The notes under the pieces: model-generated
What the model was told of the DNA's origin: nothing
What the model saw: only the letters and a program-made list of their open reading frames with translations
The model's database searches: none
Position numbers and translations under genes: made by a program
Part shown: piece by piece, positions 53,360 to 62,455 of the stretch
Numbering within the stretch: the first letter of the stretch is position 1
Layout of the letters: the number at the start of each line of letters is the position of its first letter
NCBI GenBank assembly: GCA_963575745.1
Contig: CAUYUJ010014179.1
Location: 318,161-382,160 of the forward strand
Length of the DNA: 64,000 nt
DNA from: Prorocentrum cordatum
Lineage: Eukaryota; Sar; Dinophyceae; Prorocentrales; Prorocentraceae
Direction: 5' to 3'

Positions 53360-54065
53360 GCTAGGGCGGGACAAGAGCCGCTGTCCCGTCGCTGTCCCGT
53401 CGTTGTCCCGTCGGTGTCCCGTCGGTGACCTGTTGGTGTCCCGTCGGTGTTCCGTCGGTGCCCAGTCCGTGCCCCGTCGGTGTGCCGTCGGTGTCCGGTA
53501 GTGAGATCGACACTGAGATCGGCAGATGGATCGACAGCGATCGACCGTGAAGCCGATAGACAGATCGATAGTGAGATCGACCGTGAAGTCGAGGATGCCG
53601 CCAAACGTAAGGTCGATAGTGAGAGATAATGAGGTCGATTGTGAGATCGATCGTGAGATCGATTGTGAAGTGGATATTGGGATCTATCGAGAAGGATCGA
53701 TCGGTGAATCGATTGTGATATCGGTAGTAAAACCGAAAGTAAGATTGATGGTGAGATCGAAAGTGATATTCATTGCGAGATCGATAGTGAGATCGATAGT
53801 AAGATCGAGTGTAAGGTATATAGTGCGATCGAGCGAGTAATATCGATAGTGAGACCGATAGTGGTATCGATAGTGAGACCGATCGTGTGATCGATCATGA
53901 GTTTGATGGTGAGATCGATCGTGAGATCGGTAGTGAGATCGATGGTAAGATCGACTGTGAAATCGATAGTAAGATCGCTATCGTCGGTAGTGAAATTGAT
54001 AGTGAGATCGATAGTGAAGTCGATAGTCAGATCGATAGTCAGATCGATCGAGTGAGACGTTGATT
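53360..54065 (+). repeat. GGTGTCCC + GAGATCGATAGT satellite, half unit
   Basis: GTCCCGTCGGT repeats (53375-53500) are followed by GAGATCGATAGT repeats, ending GATCGAGTGAGACGTTGAT at 54064. This is the same block order and the same end as the left arm of the palindrome at 62455-62745, without the mirrored arm. Confidence 0.85.
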
Positions 54066-54309
54066 CTTGAAGTTTCAAGTGACAGCCACATTGTTGGACA
54101 CCAGCCGGCCACATCCCTGTGACCATTGAATGCGAGAGCCCTAGTGTGAGAAAGGGCCGGCATCTCTCATTGTATATGTGGGAAGTTGTCAGCTTTGGGT
54201 TTGTAGATTGTGAGAGGGGTCTCGAGCGAAATGCTCGGCTCAGCCTAAGGACGCGGCTGGTGGTGCGACAGGGGGAAGCTGTAAGTCATGAGTCATAAGG
54301 CAGAGGGGT

Positions 54310-54400
54310 AAAGAACGAGGAGGAGGAGGCGCAGGAGGGGGGCGAGGAGGAAGAAGAGGAGGAGGAGGAGGAGGAGGAGGATCACCAGGAGGAAGAGCGA
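54310..54400 (+). repeat. GAG microsatellite
   Basis: GGAGGAGGAGGCGCAGGAGG then (GGA)n. A weak inverted D1 follows at about 54430-54560. Confidence 0.8.
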
Positions 54401-54699
54401 GGAAGATCAGGAGCAAGCACTGCTCCCAAGCATCCCCACATATGTTTGCCCTGGAGGTAGTGTTTCGTCATGGATCGGTGTTCTATTGTCCCGGGGCCCG
54501 ATAGCGAGCCCTAGATGCCTATATCGAGGAAGAATGACGGGAGTGAACAAATCATATCGTCGGAGGTATGCGGGGGCATGGCCGTCGAGTGGCCGACCGT
54601 GGTTGTCCATGCCTGCACGGCAGGTTTGTGTTTGCACCAGGTCGCTACGGCAACGACCTTGGCGCGGGCGTTCGGCAGGTTCGCGCGCCGCTCGCCTTG

Positions 54700-55060
54700 A
54701 ATCAAGTTGGATCTCATCTGGCCGGCTCGATTCTTCTGGAATCCGATATTTCGACGATCCGTTGTAGCCCGATATTTGCCTGGCGCTGTTGTGCATCTCG
54801 TCGCGGCCAATCCGATTCGATTCCGAATCCGTCCCGATGCGGCCCGACTCGGTACGAACGAACGAAAGAAGCCGCGCCCAGACGGCGCATTGGCAAGCTA
54901 GATAACAACACATGCGATCAGGAAAAATGCAGGGCACAGGCGTGCAAGCGCTCGGGCATCGCCGTGCCTCGGATTGCAATGCACAGGCATGCCGGTGCAG
55001 CGCGAGGCCCGACTCGGTGCGCACCCCGATCCGATCCGTATTTCCGATTCGATGCGGGCT
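54700..55060 (+). repeat. CCGATTCGATTCCGA motif clusters
   Basis: GCGGCCAATCCGATTCGATT at 54805 recurs almost exactly at 59393. Related motifs lie at 55018-55050, 59300-59470 and 43070-43110. Confidence 0.55.
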
Positions 55061-55415
55061 GTTCCTGTGAGGCTTTCCGCAGTTTTCGTGCGCTTTGGGG
55101 TCCGTGATTGGGCCTGGAGACTTTCGAAAAACGGATCCGGACGAGCACGTGGCCCCTGCAGGTTCGAGTCGTAGGCGCCCCCTGGGCCTTGACAGTGTTC
55201 ATTTGGGCTATATCGGCGTCACCCCAGCATACTAATACTGTCTGTGCGTCGCCCCCCCCCAGGGCGACGCGCGCACCGAGTAATCTTACAGTATGAGTGT
55301 CGTTGCGGGCGCTTTCTGGCCACGCCGCTTGGGAAACGATCTACTGTATGTTCGGCTCGGATGCGCACCTCCAAGGTGGACACATAGTACTACTATTTCC
55401 CTGTGCGTCCCACTA

Positions 55416-55593
55416 CAGTCGGGGCGCTGAAGAAGGAGCTCTGTTCGTTTGGGAGGGACTCCGTATTTCTTGGTTGTCTTCCAGTCTACCTTAGGTGTTC
55501 CTTCGGTTTCCGATGGGCAATCGGAGCTTAACTCCTGGAAGAACAGGAGCCTCGTTCCTTCTTCCTCCTTCCTTGGGGTCAGCGCCCCAACTG
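55416..55593. mobile_element. T4 TA-flanked miniature element (copy 3), 178 bp
   Basis: Left CAGTCGGGGCGCTGAAG, right-end reverse complement CAGTTGGGGCGCTGACC. TA on both sides (55414-55415 and 55594-55595). Confidence 0.8.
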
Positions 55594-55804
55594 TATGGCC
55601 TCAACGCGCGTCTGCTCGATCACTCGGTGGCTACTCGGGGGCCACGTCGGGGCCTTTTGCGGCGGATGCCTGGCGTCCCGGGCGAGCGTCCTGGCCCCCC
55701 GGGCGGCCGCGCCCCGAGCTCTTCCCGAGCCTCTTCCGCCCTGCGAGGCGGAGCGACACGCAATCCACCTGCAAGGCTTGCCGTCTCGCCGGCGGAGGGT
55801 GCCC

Positions 55805-56008
55805 TTCTCCTCCTCATGCCCTCCTCCTCCTCCTCCTCCTCCTCCTCCTCCTGCCCTCCTCCTCCTCCTCCTGCCCTCCTCCTCCTCCTGCTTCCTCCTG
55901 CTTGTCCTCCTCCTCTTCCACACCCCTCCTCCTCTCCTCCTCCTCCTCCTCCTCCTCCTCCTCCTCCTCCTCCTCCTCCTCCTCCTCCTCCTCCTCCTCC
56001 CCTCCACC

Positions 56009-56044
<36 letters not shown>

Positions 56045-56200
56045 CCTGCTCCTCCTCCTCCTCCTCCTCCTCCTCCTCCTCCTCCTCCTCCTCCTCTTCC
56101 ACACCCCCTCCTCCTCCTCCCCCCTCCACCCCTCCTGCTCCTCATTGTCCTCCTGTTCCTCCTCCTCGTCCTCCTGCTCCCCCTCGTGTTCGTTGTCGTC
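55805..56200 (+). repeat. CTC microsatellite, about 400 bp
   Basis: (TCC)n with CTGCTCCTGCTC and TTCCACACCCC interruptions. It supports very long Ser, Leu and Pro frames on plus and Gly, Glu and Arg frames on minus. Confidence 0.95.
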
Positions 56201-56654
56201 GTCGCCGTCTCGCCGGGGCCGCCGCCGCGGCACGCCAAGCAAAAAACAGCTGGACCGTACGGCTCCCAGGGCGATGGCGTCAGAGAGAGGCAGTTGGGCC
56301 GAGCTAGAAGATCGAGGCTGGTTCGGGGAGGGTACTCCAGGTCTCTCAATAAGCGTGGGGGGGTGGAGCGAATGGGGGGGTCGGGAAACCGCTGTCATTC
56401 GGGGGGCGTGGGGAGGTTGGGGAGCGAGGGGGGGTGGGTTTGGGGCGCGTGGGGGGGCGGGCAATGGGCGTCGGACAGGTTGGCACGGGGGGGTGCTTAT
56501 TGAAGGATCTGGAGTACCCACTGATGTTCTTCGTGCCTGTTGGATGTTTTTGTGCATCTTGGTGAGGGCGCCCCTGGATCTTCAGTGCATTTTGGTCGGC
56601 GGAGGTTTTCACGTTCTTGAGGGATGTCATTCTGTTCTGGGTGCGATTGTCCCC

Positions 56655-56795
56655 TCCTCCTCCTCCTCCTGCTCCTCCTCCTCCAACTCCCCCCCTCCTC
56701 CTCCTCCTCCTCCTCCTCCTCCTCCTCCTCCTCCTCCTCCTGATCCTCCTCCTGATCCTCCTCCTCTCCGTCCTCCTGCTCTCCTGCTCCCCCTC
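56655..56795 (+). repeat. CTC microsatellite
   Basis: (TCC)n with CTGATCC interruptions. Confidence 0.9.
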
Positions 56796-57624
56796 GTGGT
56801 TGTTACAGTATCGTCGTCGTCGTTACCGACAAGAGCTGCAGCGGTGCACCGCCAACGTCGGCCCCGGCTGTCCCTGTACAGCTTCTTGATCGAGGCGACG
56901 CCCCGCCAGGCCTCGCTCAGGCTGCGCAGGTCAAGCGGCGATGCATCGTCCTGGCGTGCCTATAGGGCTACCAGACAATGTGTGGTTTCCCACGAAATGT
57001 TCTTTGAACATTTCTGGCTGAGACTGTCTTGTTTTAAAACAGCGGGGTTGTGTTCGAAGAGCATTGTTCTTGTTCTTAGAACACTTTTCGGTTCTAAGAA
57101 CATGTCGTGGCAGGCCTATCGGAATGCCGGGACGGGCGGTCCCTGCTCAAGCAGGGGCGCTCCGTCCGACGACGTCCTCGGCGATCACGGCGGCGTCAGA
57201 CGCGGTCACGACGACAGACAGGGGTATCCGGAGGGTCCCGCAGCCTCAGAGGCCCAGGAAGAATCCCGCGCTCCGAAACGCTTTGGAAGGCCTCTTCGGG
57301 CCATCCCTGGGTGCCGCGTGGGGGCGAGGGGAAGAGGAGGAGGATCGGAGGAGCGCGAGGAGGACGAGGACGCGGATAAGGACGAGGACAAGGAGGACGA
57401 GAACCAGGACGAGGACGACGCGGACGAGGATTGACCCCGTCGAACCTCGGTCATCGTCATCGTCGCCAGCGTTTGCGTTTGGGCCGCCGCGTCGGCCTGG
57501 GCGGCACAGCCCTGCAAGAAGTGCTGCGTCGGTCTGCACCCCTCGCGATTGGGGAGCGCGGCTCAGCTTCGCGATGCCTCCTTTCCTGGGTTCATGGTGC
57601 GGAGGGCACGCGCGCGAGCTAACA

Positions 57625-57784
57625 TTAAGTCGGGCCTGTCCCTCTACAGGAGGAATATTCAAGAATAGTCTAAAAATAGTCTGGGGACGATTTTGTTGGC
57701 TATGCTGTAATATTTTTGAACATGTTTGGGGTATTTTTTATTTGTCGTCCAAGATCCCCCTGTATGGGGGCATGCCCGACTTAA
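57625..57784. mobile_element. T1 element with an exact 25-bp flanking duplication
   Basis: Left TTAAGTCGGGCCTGTCCCTC, right GGGGGCATGCCCGACTTAA. 57600-57624 and 57785-57809 are identical over 25 bases (beginning CGGAGGGCACG, ending GAGCTAACA). Confidence 0.9.
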
Positions 57785-57809
57785 CGGAGGGCACGCGCGC
57801 GAGCTAACA

Positions 57810-58264
57810 GGGACATAATCGAAATTTGAGGACGTTTTAGGTTGCAGTTCTTGGGAGGTTATCCGTAGTATGTCCGTGGTCGAGAACTGGCCAATCGGGC
57901 TCTCAATGTCGCTGAATCCGGCTTACAGTCTGGGGCGCAATGCGGCGTAATTTCGCAATTTGGTTCAAGGGCCCCCGAAACGGACTTAGTAGCACTTTAT
58001 CGTTCTTGCGATGACCTCCCAGGAGTCGTTTGCCTCCCAAAATGTCCTGCGTGGACCCCAGACCGTAAGTTATTGTATTGTGGATGTGTAAGCTATCTGG
58101 TGCCAGCTATGTGGCGTACGCTATGTGACGTAGCACACGCTATGCAAGCCGGAGGCGGCAACGAGGCGGCAACGTGGCGCCACCTCGCCAGACCACCCAG
58201 CGCGCGAGGCGGCATTTGGCTGCAACTTGGCGAAACCTCGCAAGCCCCATCCAATGTCGTCTGA
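57810..58264. other. Stretch without a recognisable gene
   Basis: Unique-looking. Short frames only. A GGCGGCAACGAGGCGGCAAC duplication lies near 58153. Confidence 0.4.
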
Positions 58265-58735
58265 CCCGAGGAATCATGGAATCATCGTCGTCGTCGTCAT
58301 TGTCGTCGTCGTCGCCGAGGTCGGCGTCGGCGTGGTCGTCGTCGCCGTGACCGTCGTCGTGATCGTCGATATCGCCGTCGGCGTCCTCCGCCGACGAGCC
58401 GTCGCTCGCCGGCAGGCCGCGCCGGAGCCGCCCCGGGCCCGCCCCAAGCGCCGCGCGGCCGCGGCGGGGGCGGGCGGCGGGGCTGCGGCCTCAGCCGGAC
58501 GTCTCAGCACTGTGCCGTGGTGCCGGTCGTCATCGTCGTCCTCGTCATCGTCGTCCTCGTCGTCGTCGTCGTCGTCGAGTGGTCGTCGTCGTCCTTGTCG
58601 TCGGCGTCGTCATCGTCGTCGTCGTCGTCGTCGTGGTCGTCGTCGTGGTCGTCGTGGTCGTCGTCGTCGTCGTCGTCGTGGTCGTCGTCGTCGTCCTCGT
58701 CGTCGTCGTCGTCGTCGTCCTCGTCGTGGTCATCG

Positions 58736-58767
<32 letters not shown>

Positions 58768-58810
58768 GTCGGCGCCGTCGGCGTCGTCGACGTCGAGGTC
58801 TTCGCCGTCG
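58265..58810 (+). repeat. GTC/CGT trinucleotide tract
   Basis: (GTC)n and GTCCTCGTC at 58265-58395 and 58510-58810, interrupted by a GC-rich island (58396-58509). The poly-Val, poly-Ser and poly-Asp frames are repeat readings. Confidence 0.95.
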
Positions 58811-58954
58811 TCGGCCACGCGGGGCCACGCGGCCGCGGCGGGGACTGGCAGTGGGGCGGCGGCCTCCGTCAGACTTTGAAGTGCTGTGCCCCAGGGCCCC
58901 TTTCCTTTCGACCCATCTCCGACTCGATATCCCGGAGGCGATTGAGGTGGGGAA

Positions 58955-59290
58955 ATGGGAAGGAGAAGGCCTTCTCAGAAGGCGGCGGGGCTTCTGAGAT
59001 GCCCTTAGCGCCTGTCTTCGGGGAAGGCCTCGAAAACTCCTCGCAAGGCCGGGGGACTTCCAAACCCTCTGAGAAGGCTTTCGCCTTCTCGCGTGCCCCC
59101 CTCGCTCGCCGCCCACGATCGCCGGGCGGGGCCAGGGCGAGGAGCAAGCCTCGCCAGAGCGCTCCGGAACGCTCTCGGAGCTCTCCGGAACGCTCTGAGG
59201 AGGCCGCGGCGCGCGGAGCACCTTCCGGAGCCGTCGGATCTCAGAGATTCTCGACTTGTCCTCACCCGCATTCGTCTTCGTCCTGGATTC
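58955..59290 (+). repeat. D2 (copy 5) followed by E1 (copy 3)
   Basis: 58955-59125 matches D2 (CTTCTCAGAAGGCGGCGGGG, ending CCCCCTCGCTCGCCGCC). 59130-59290 matches E1 (CTCCGGAACGCTCT pairs, GAGGCCGCGGCG, CTTCGTCCTGGATTCG). Confidence 0.7.
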
Positions 59291-59639
59291 GTTTCATGTC
59301 GGTTCCGGCGAGTCCGATCCCGTTCGATTCCGATGCTCCAGCGGAGCGATCAGATGCGGCCAGACGTTCACATGGCGTCGTTGTGCGTCCTGGCGCGGCC
59401 AATCCGATTCGATTCCGACTCCGTGCCAATGCGGCCCGATTCGACGCACATTCCGAGCCGATCCGATTTTCCTATCCATCTTGGCCTAGCCCATAGTGAA
59501 ATTGAGAAAGGTGGGGAGGAAGAAGGAGGAAGGCAAGATCTCGAAGTAAGGACAGATAGTGGCATGCACCTTCTTTCGATGGTGGGCGCTCCTGAATTAC
59601 ATGTTTTAGATAATGGGCGTTCCCGAACTATCCTATTTC

Positions 59640-60420
59640 GATGATGGCAGTTCCTGATGTGTCTGATGTCGAAGCTTTTCGCTCCGGAGCCATGATTTTT
59701 TGATAATGTGCGCGCCAGCGCTGTCTTACCTCGTATATCGGGCTGGCAATGGCATCGCCGACAGCGGCGTTGTGCGAGGCGCGAGGCTTTGGCAGAAGCC
59801 CGAGGACGCACGGTCGGTTGCTGTTCCATGCGTGCAGCCCGCCGAGCAGCTCAGCCGGTGGTCAGGAGACGCGCAGGCCAACATCCAGCGGCACCAGCTG
59901 TGCGACCACGATGGCTTAGATGAGGCCCCAGTTGATGGCGTCTGGCAACCTCCGCTACGAGGAGGTGGATCAGGTGGATCAGATAATGGAACATGGCCCC
60001 TCGCGCAACGGCGAACGGTGCCGCACTTCGGCGGCACCGTCAGCTGAGGCCCGCGCGTTGGCCGAACCACGGCTCGCGCAACAGCCCGTTGTGGCAGCGA
60101 CCACTGCAAAATGAGCCGCCCGATTCTAGCCCGCGCCAGGCAGAGGCAGCATCCAGCTGCAAAGATGGCCCGCGCCAGAGCAGAGGCAGCATTCAGCTGC
60201 AAAGTGTGATCACAGGGACGAGCCAGACGGCTCACTGCCCGTGCGACGGTCGAGCCACGACCCGCGCAAGCTTGAGGCAGCACCATTGCATGATCCTGAG
60301 GCTGCATCCCGCCTCAATGCAAAGCCGCGCCGAAGAGATATTGCTCGCATCCTGTCGAACCACGACACGCTGCAGGCAGGGCGGCGTGCGAGAGAAACAT
60401 TTGCGCTGGCCGAACCACGG
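59640..60420. other. Unassigned GC-rich stretch
   Basis: Several 60-190 codon frames overlap on both strands, and none clearly wins on codon bias. One plus frame near 59920 (GNLRYEEVDQVDQIMEHGPS) looks locally protein-like. AGCTGCAAAG(A/T)(G/T) with GCCCGCGCCAG is duplicated at 60128-60205. Confidence 0.35.
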
Positions 60421-60421
60421 C

Positions 60422-61081
60422 CTACGCCTCTGGAGTGCGGGCTCGACGCCATTTAGTGTACCGTCCTGAAGGTGTTGCAGCCGACTGCCCAGGCAGTAAT
60501 TGTACTTGTACAGGTGACCCGCTCTCGCGTCGCCAACCAGGCTCCGCGCAAAACTGCCCCTGAGCACCTCTGGGCAGCACTCGGTGAAAGATGCCCCTCG
60601 CCTTCTTGGCGAATTCGTCCGCATCCTCCCCCAGGAGCCTCCGAGCCCCAGCCATACGTCGGGCCTGTCCCTCTACAGGAGGAACATTCAAAAATACTAA
60701 AAAATAGTCTGGGGACTTTTGTCTCATAGTTTTTGTGATTAGTTTCGAATCTTTGTCTAGCATTTTCAACTCTTCGTCCAAAATCCGCCTGTGGGGGGAC
60801 ATGCCCGACCTAACCCCAGCCCTGCACTGCACCTCTGGGTCGCCCTCAGACTCCGAGATCGCCTCCGGCGGCCTCCCCACGACCAGCGCGAGCTCCCGAG
60901 ACTGCGCCGCGCCCCCCCACGAGGCCCCCGCGCTCGCGGGGCCGCCCTCGGCTGGGCCCTCCGAGCCCGGCCTGCCCGAGCTCTTCTGCGAGCGCCCGCT
61001 CGCGTGGCACTTGTGGCGCCGGCCGCCACGATGCGCGCGCAGTCCAAAGGGCCTGCGCTCCTCGTGCCCTCCCCCCCCCAA
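60422..61081 (-). CDS. Candidate protein gene interrupted by a T1 element (unknown)
   Basis: The minus frame is open for 219 codons (ATG 61079-61081, stop at 60422-60424). Two protein-like portions are separated by T1-derived residues. The upstream part has GRSQKSSGRPGSEGPAEGGP, RELALVVGRPPEAISESEGD and PEVQCRAG. The downstream part has ARRLLGEDADEFAKKARGIF, HRVLPRGAQGQFCAEPGW and SPVQVQLLPG. Dropping T1 with one CCCCAGCC copy joins the two parts in frame at ...QCRAG/ARRLL..., and keeping it also leaves the frame open. A GT (60814-60813) to AG (60666-60665) intron on this strand would preserve frame too. No family is recognised. A plus-strand frame in the same GC-rich DNA (about 60810-61060) also has G/C third positions, so strand choice is uncertain. 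Confidence 0.35.
   Translation of the reverse strand: MGGGGHEERRPFGLRAHRGGRRHKCHASGRSQKSSGRPGSEGPAEGGPASAGASWGGAAQSRELALVVGRPPEAISESEGDPEVQCRAGVRSGMSPHRRILDEELKMLDKDSKLITKTMRQKSPDYFLVFLNVPPVEGQARRMAGARRLLGEDADEFAKKARGIFHRVLPRGAQGQFCAEPGWRRESGSPVQVQLLPGQSAATPSGRYTKWRRARTPEA
60654..60813. mobile_element. T1 element with exact 8-bp target duplication
   Basis: Left GTCGGGCCTGTCCCTCTACA, AGGAGGAACATTCAAAAATA, right GGGGACATGCCCGACCTAA. CCCCAGCC at 60646-60653 and 60814-60821. Confidence 0.9.
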
Positions 61082-61219
61082 AGGGGGTGCTGGGAGGTGC
61101 GTCTGGCCTGCCCCGCGGAAGAGCAGCTCTGCTGCCTCAGTCTCGGTGTTCCGCCTCGTGCACTCCTGCTCCTGCCCCCCTCGTCGTCATCGCCGTCCTC
61201 CTCCTCCTTTTTTTGAAAG

Positions 61220-61696
61220 CAACTCTCATGCCTCAGAAGCTCCCGCGACCTCGCCCAGCGACAAGAACATGCCGCACACGAAGGAGGACACGTGGAGCAT
61301 GGAGCGAGACACCTCCGCATTCGTGTACTGGCGATCACCACTGCGAGACACCAGTCAGCCCAGGACATTATAGAAGAAATTGCTACCAAACCGCCAACAA
61401 CGGAGAACTGAAATAAAGTACAACCCCACGAGGTGCAGAACGATTTGATCAACGCGGCAGCCACATACAATGATAAAGAACATCACCAGGAAGCCCCGAA
61501 CGAAGAAGAAACAACAATGCCAGAGACGCACTGCAACACATGGCAGAAGCCCAATACTCAGAACTCCGAGGCAGACGAAAAGCCAGAATTTGACATAATA
61601 TCCACAAGCACACGCACACCTGAGTGAATGACAAGTGAACGATACCACTCGGAGCCGAGAGCGAAGAGGTACCACGGGAACACAAGTGTCATCAAC
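61220..61696 (-). other. AT-richer stretch, possible 3' region of the neighbouring gene
   Basis: Immediately downstream (on minus) of the stop at 61697-61699 the GC-rich codon bias ends. No second protein is recognised. It may be 3' untranslated or intergenic sequence. Confidence 0.35.
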
Positions 61697-62455
61697 TCAG
61701 AATGCGAAGCCTCTGAAGTCGTAGTCGCTGAGCGGGTCGTCGTCGGCGTCATCAGCAGGATCGAAGAAGAACCTCGACGGCGCGAAACTATCCACTCCAC
61801 CTGACGACGCCAAAGAGGCTGCATCTGTACAAAAAAGGCGGCCCTCCCCATGGTCCAGCGGGAGGCCCGCAGGAGACCATTCGCAGACCACGGGAGGCGG
61901 CGGCGCAGGTGGCTCGGCTCCTCCTCCTGCCCCACCCTCAGAGCCGTCCGTACTGGGGGGGTGGGACCCCAGCCCAGGAAACTGCGCAGCCTCCGCGTCC
62001 GAGAGCTCGTGGATCTCGGAGTCGTCCTGCACGACGTGGACGGAGGGCCCCACAGGCAGCAGCTCCCAAGTGCCAGGGACGAACTCCGCCGCATCAGCAG
62101 AGAGGCTGGTGGGGGCGCGGCCGACTCCCGCGCGCCGTGCCTCGAGGCGAGGCCCACGCTGTGCTCGGCCAAGCTCGCGAGCGCCTGCTATCGCAACGTC
62201 GATCTCGAGGGCCTCGGCGTGGAGCGCAACATTGCGCCGCAGTTTCTCCAGCCAGGTGGGCTCCACACCGTGGAGCGTGGCCACGAAGGCAGGCAGAAGT
62301 GCGCGGAGACGCTGTGCCACCTCCGCATCCCCCACGATGTAGTCCAGGGCCGCTTCCGCCGCTGCCAGCTGCCCGCGGACGGCCTGCAGCTCCTTCACGC
62401 GCTTGGCCACGGCACGGTCAGCGGACCAACGCGCCCATGCCCGAGAAGTCCGGCA
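61697..62455 (-). CDS. Hypothetical protein, last or near-last exon, coiled coil plus acidic tail
   Basis: Best coding signal in the window: about 252 residues on minus, ending TGA at 61697-61699, with consistently G/C third positions and no low complexity. The N-terminal half is helical and heptad-like (WARWSADRAVAKRVKELQ, RGQLAAAEAALDYIVGD, VAQRLRALLPAFVATLHG, WLEKLRRNVALHAEALEI). The C-terminal half is acidic and Pro-rich (WELLPVGPSVHVVQDDSEIH, SDAEAAQFPGLGSHPP) and ends ADDDPLSDYDFRGFAF. No ATG precedes the frame. A GTG at 62410 lies within it, but protein-like sequence continues upstream to 62455. There it meets the GATCGATAG satellite at ...ATCGATCTCAG|TGC on this strand. A splice acceptor supplied by the satellite is therefore the simplest start of the exon. 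No family is recognised. A helical host or retroelement N-terminal domain is possible. Confidence 0.6.
   Translation of the reverse strand, partial: CRTSRAWARWSADRAVAKRVKELQAVRGQLAAAEAALDYIVGDAEVAQRLRALLPAFVATLHGVEPTWLEKLRRNVALHAEALEIDVAIAGARELGRAQRGPRLEARRAGVGRAPTSLSADAAEFVPGTWELLPVGPSVHVVQDDSEIHELSDAEAAQFPGLGSHPPSTDGSEGGAGGGAEPPAPPPPVVCEWSPAGLPLDHGEGRLFCTDAASLASSGGVDSFAPSRFFFDPADDADDDPLSDYDFRGFAF

Noticed and set aside
55140-55180. GGTTCGAGTC, a possible tRNA T-loop
   Set aside because: The flanking bases do not pair into a T stem, and no D or anticodon arm is found upstream. Other GGTTCGA occurrences (834 and 31707) fail in the same way.
57000-57110. GTTCTTAGAAC/GTTCTAAGAAC palindromic pair
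   Set aside because: Short AT-rich palindromes with no further structure. Not enough to call a regulatory site or an element.
55449-57434. 661-codon plus-strand open frame, the longest in the window
   Set aside because: Most of it is CTC microsatellite read as Ser, Leu and Pro. It spans a T4 element at its start, and the remaining parts lack consistent codon bias. Its length is explained by stop-free trinucleotide repeats.
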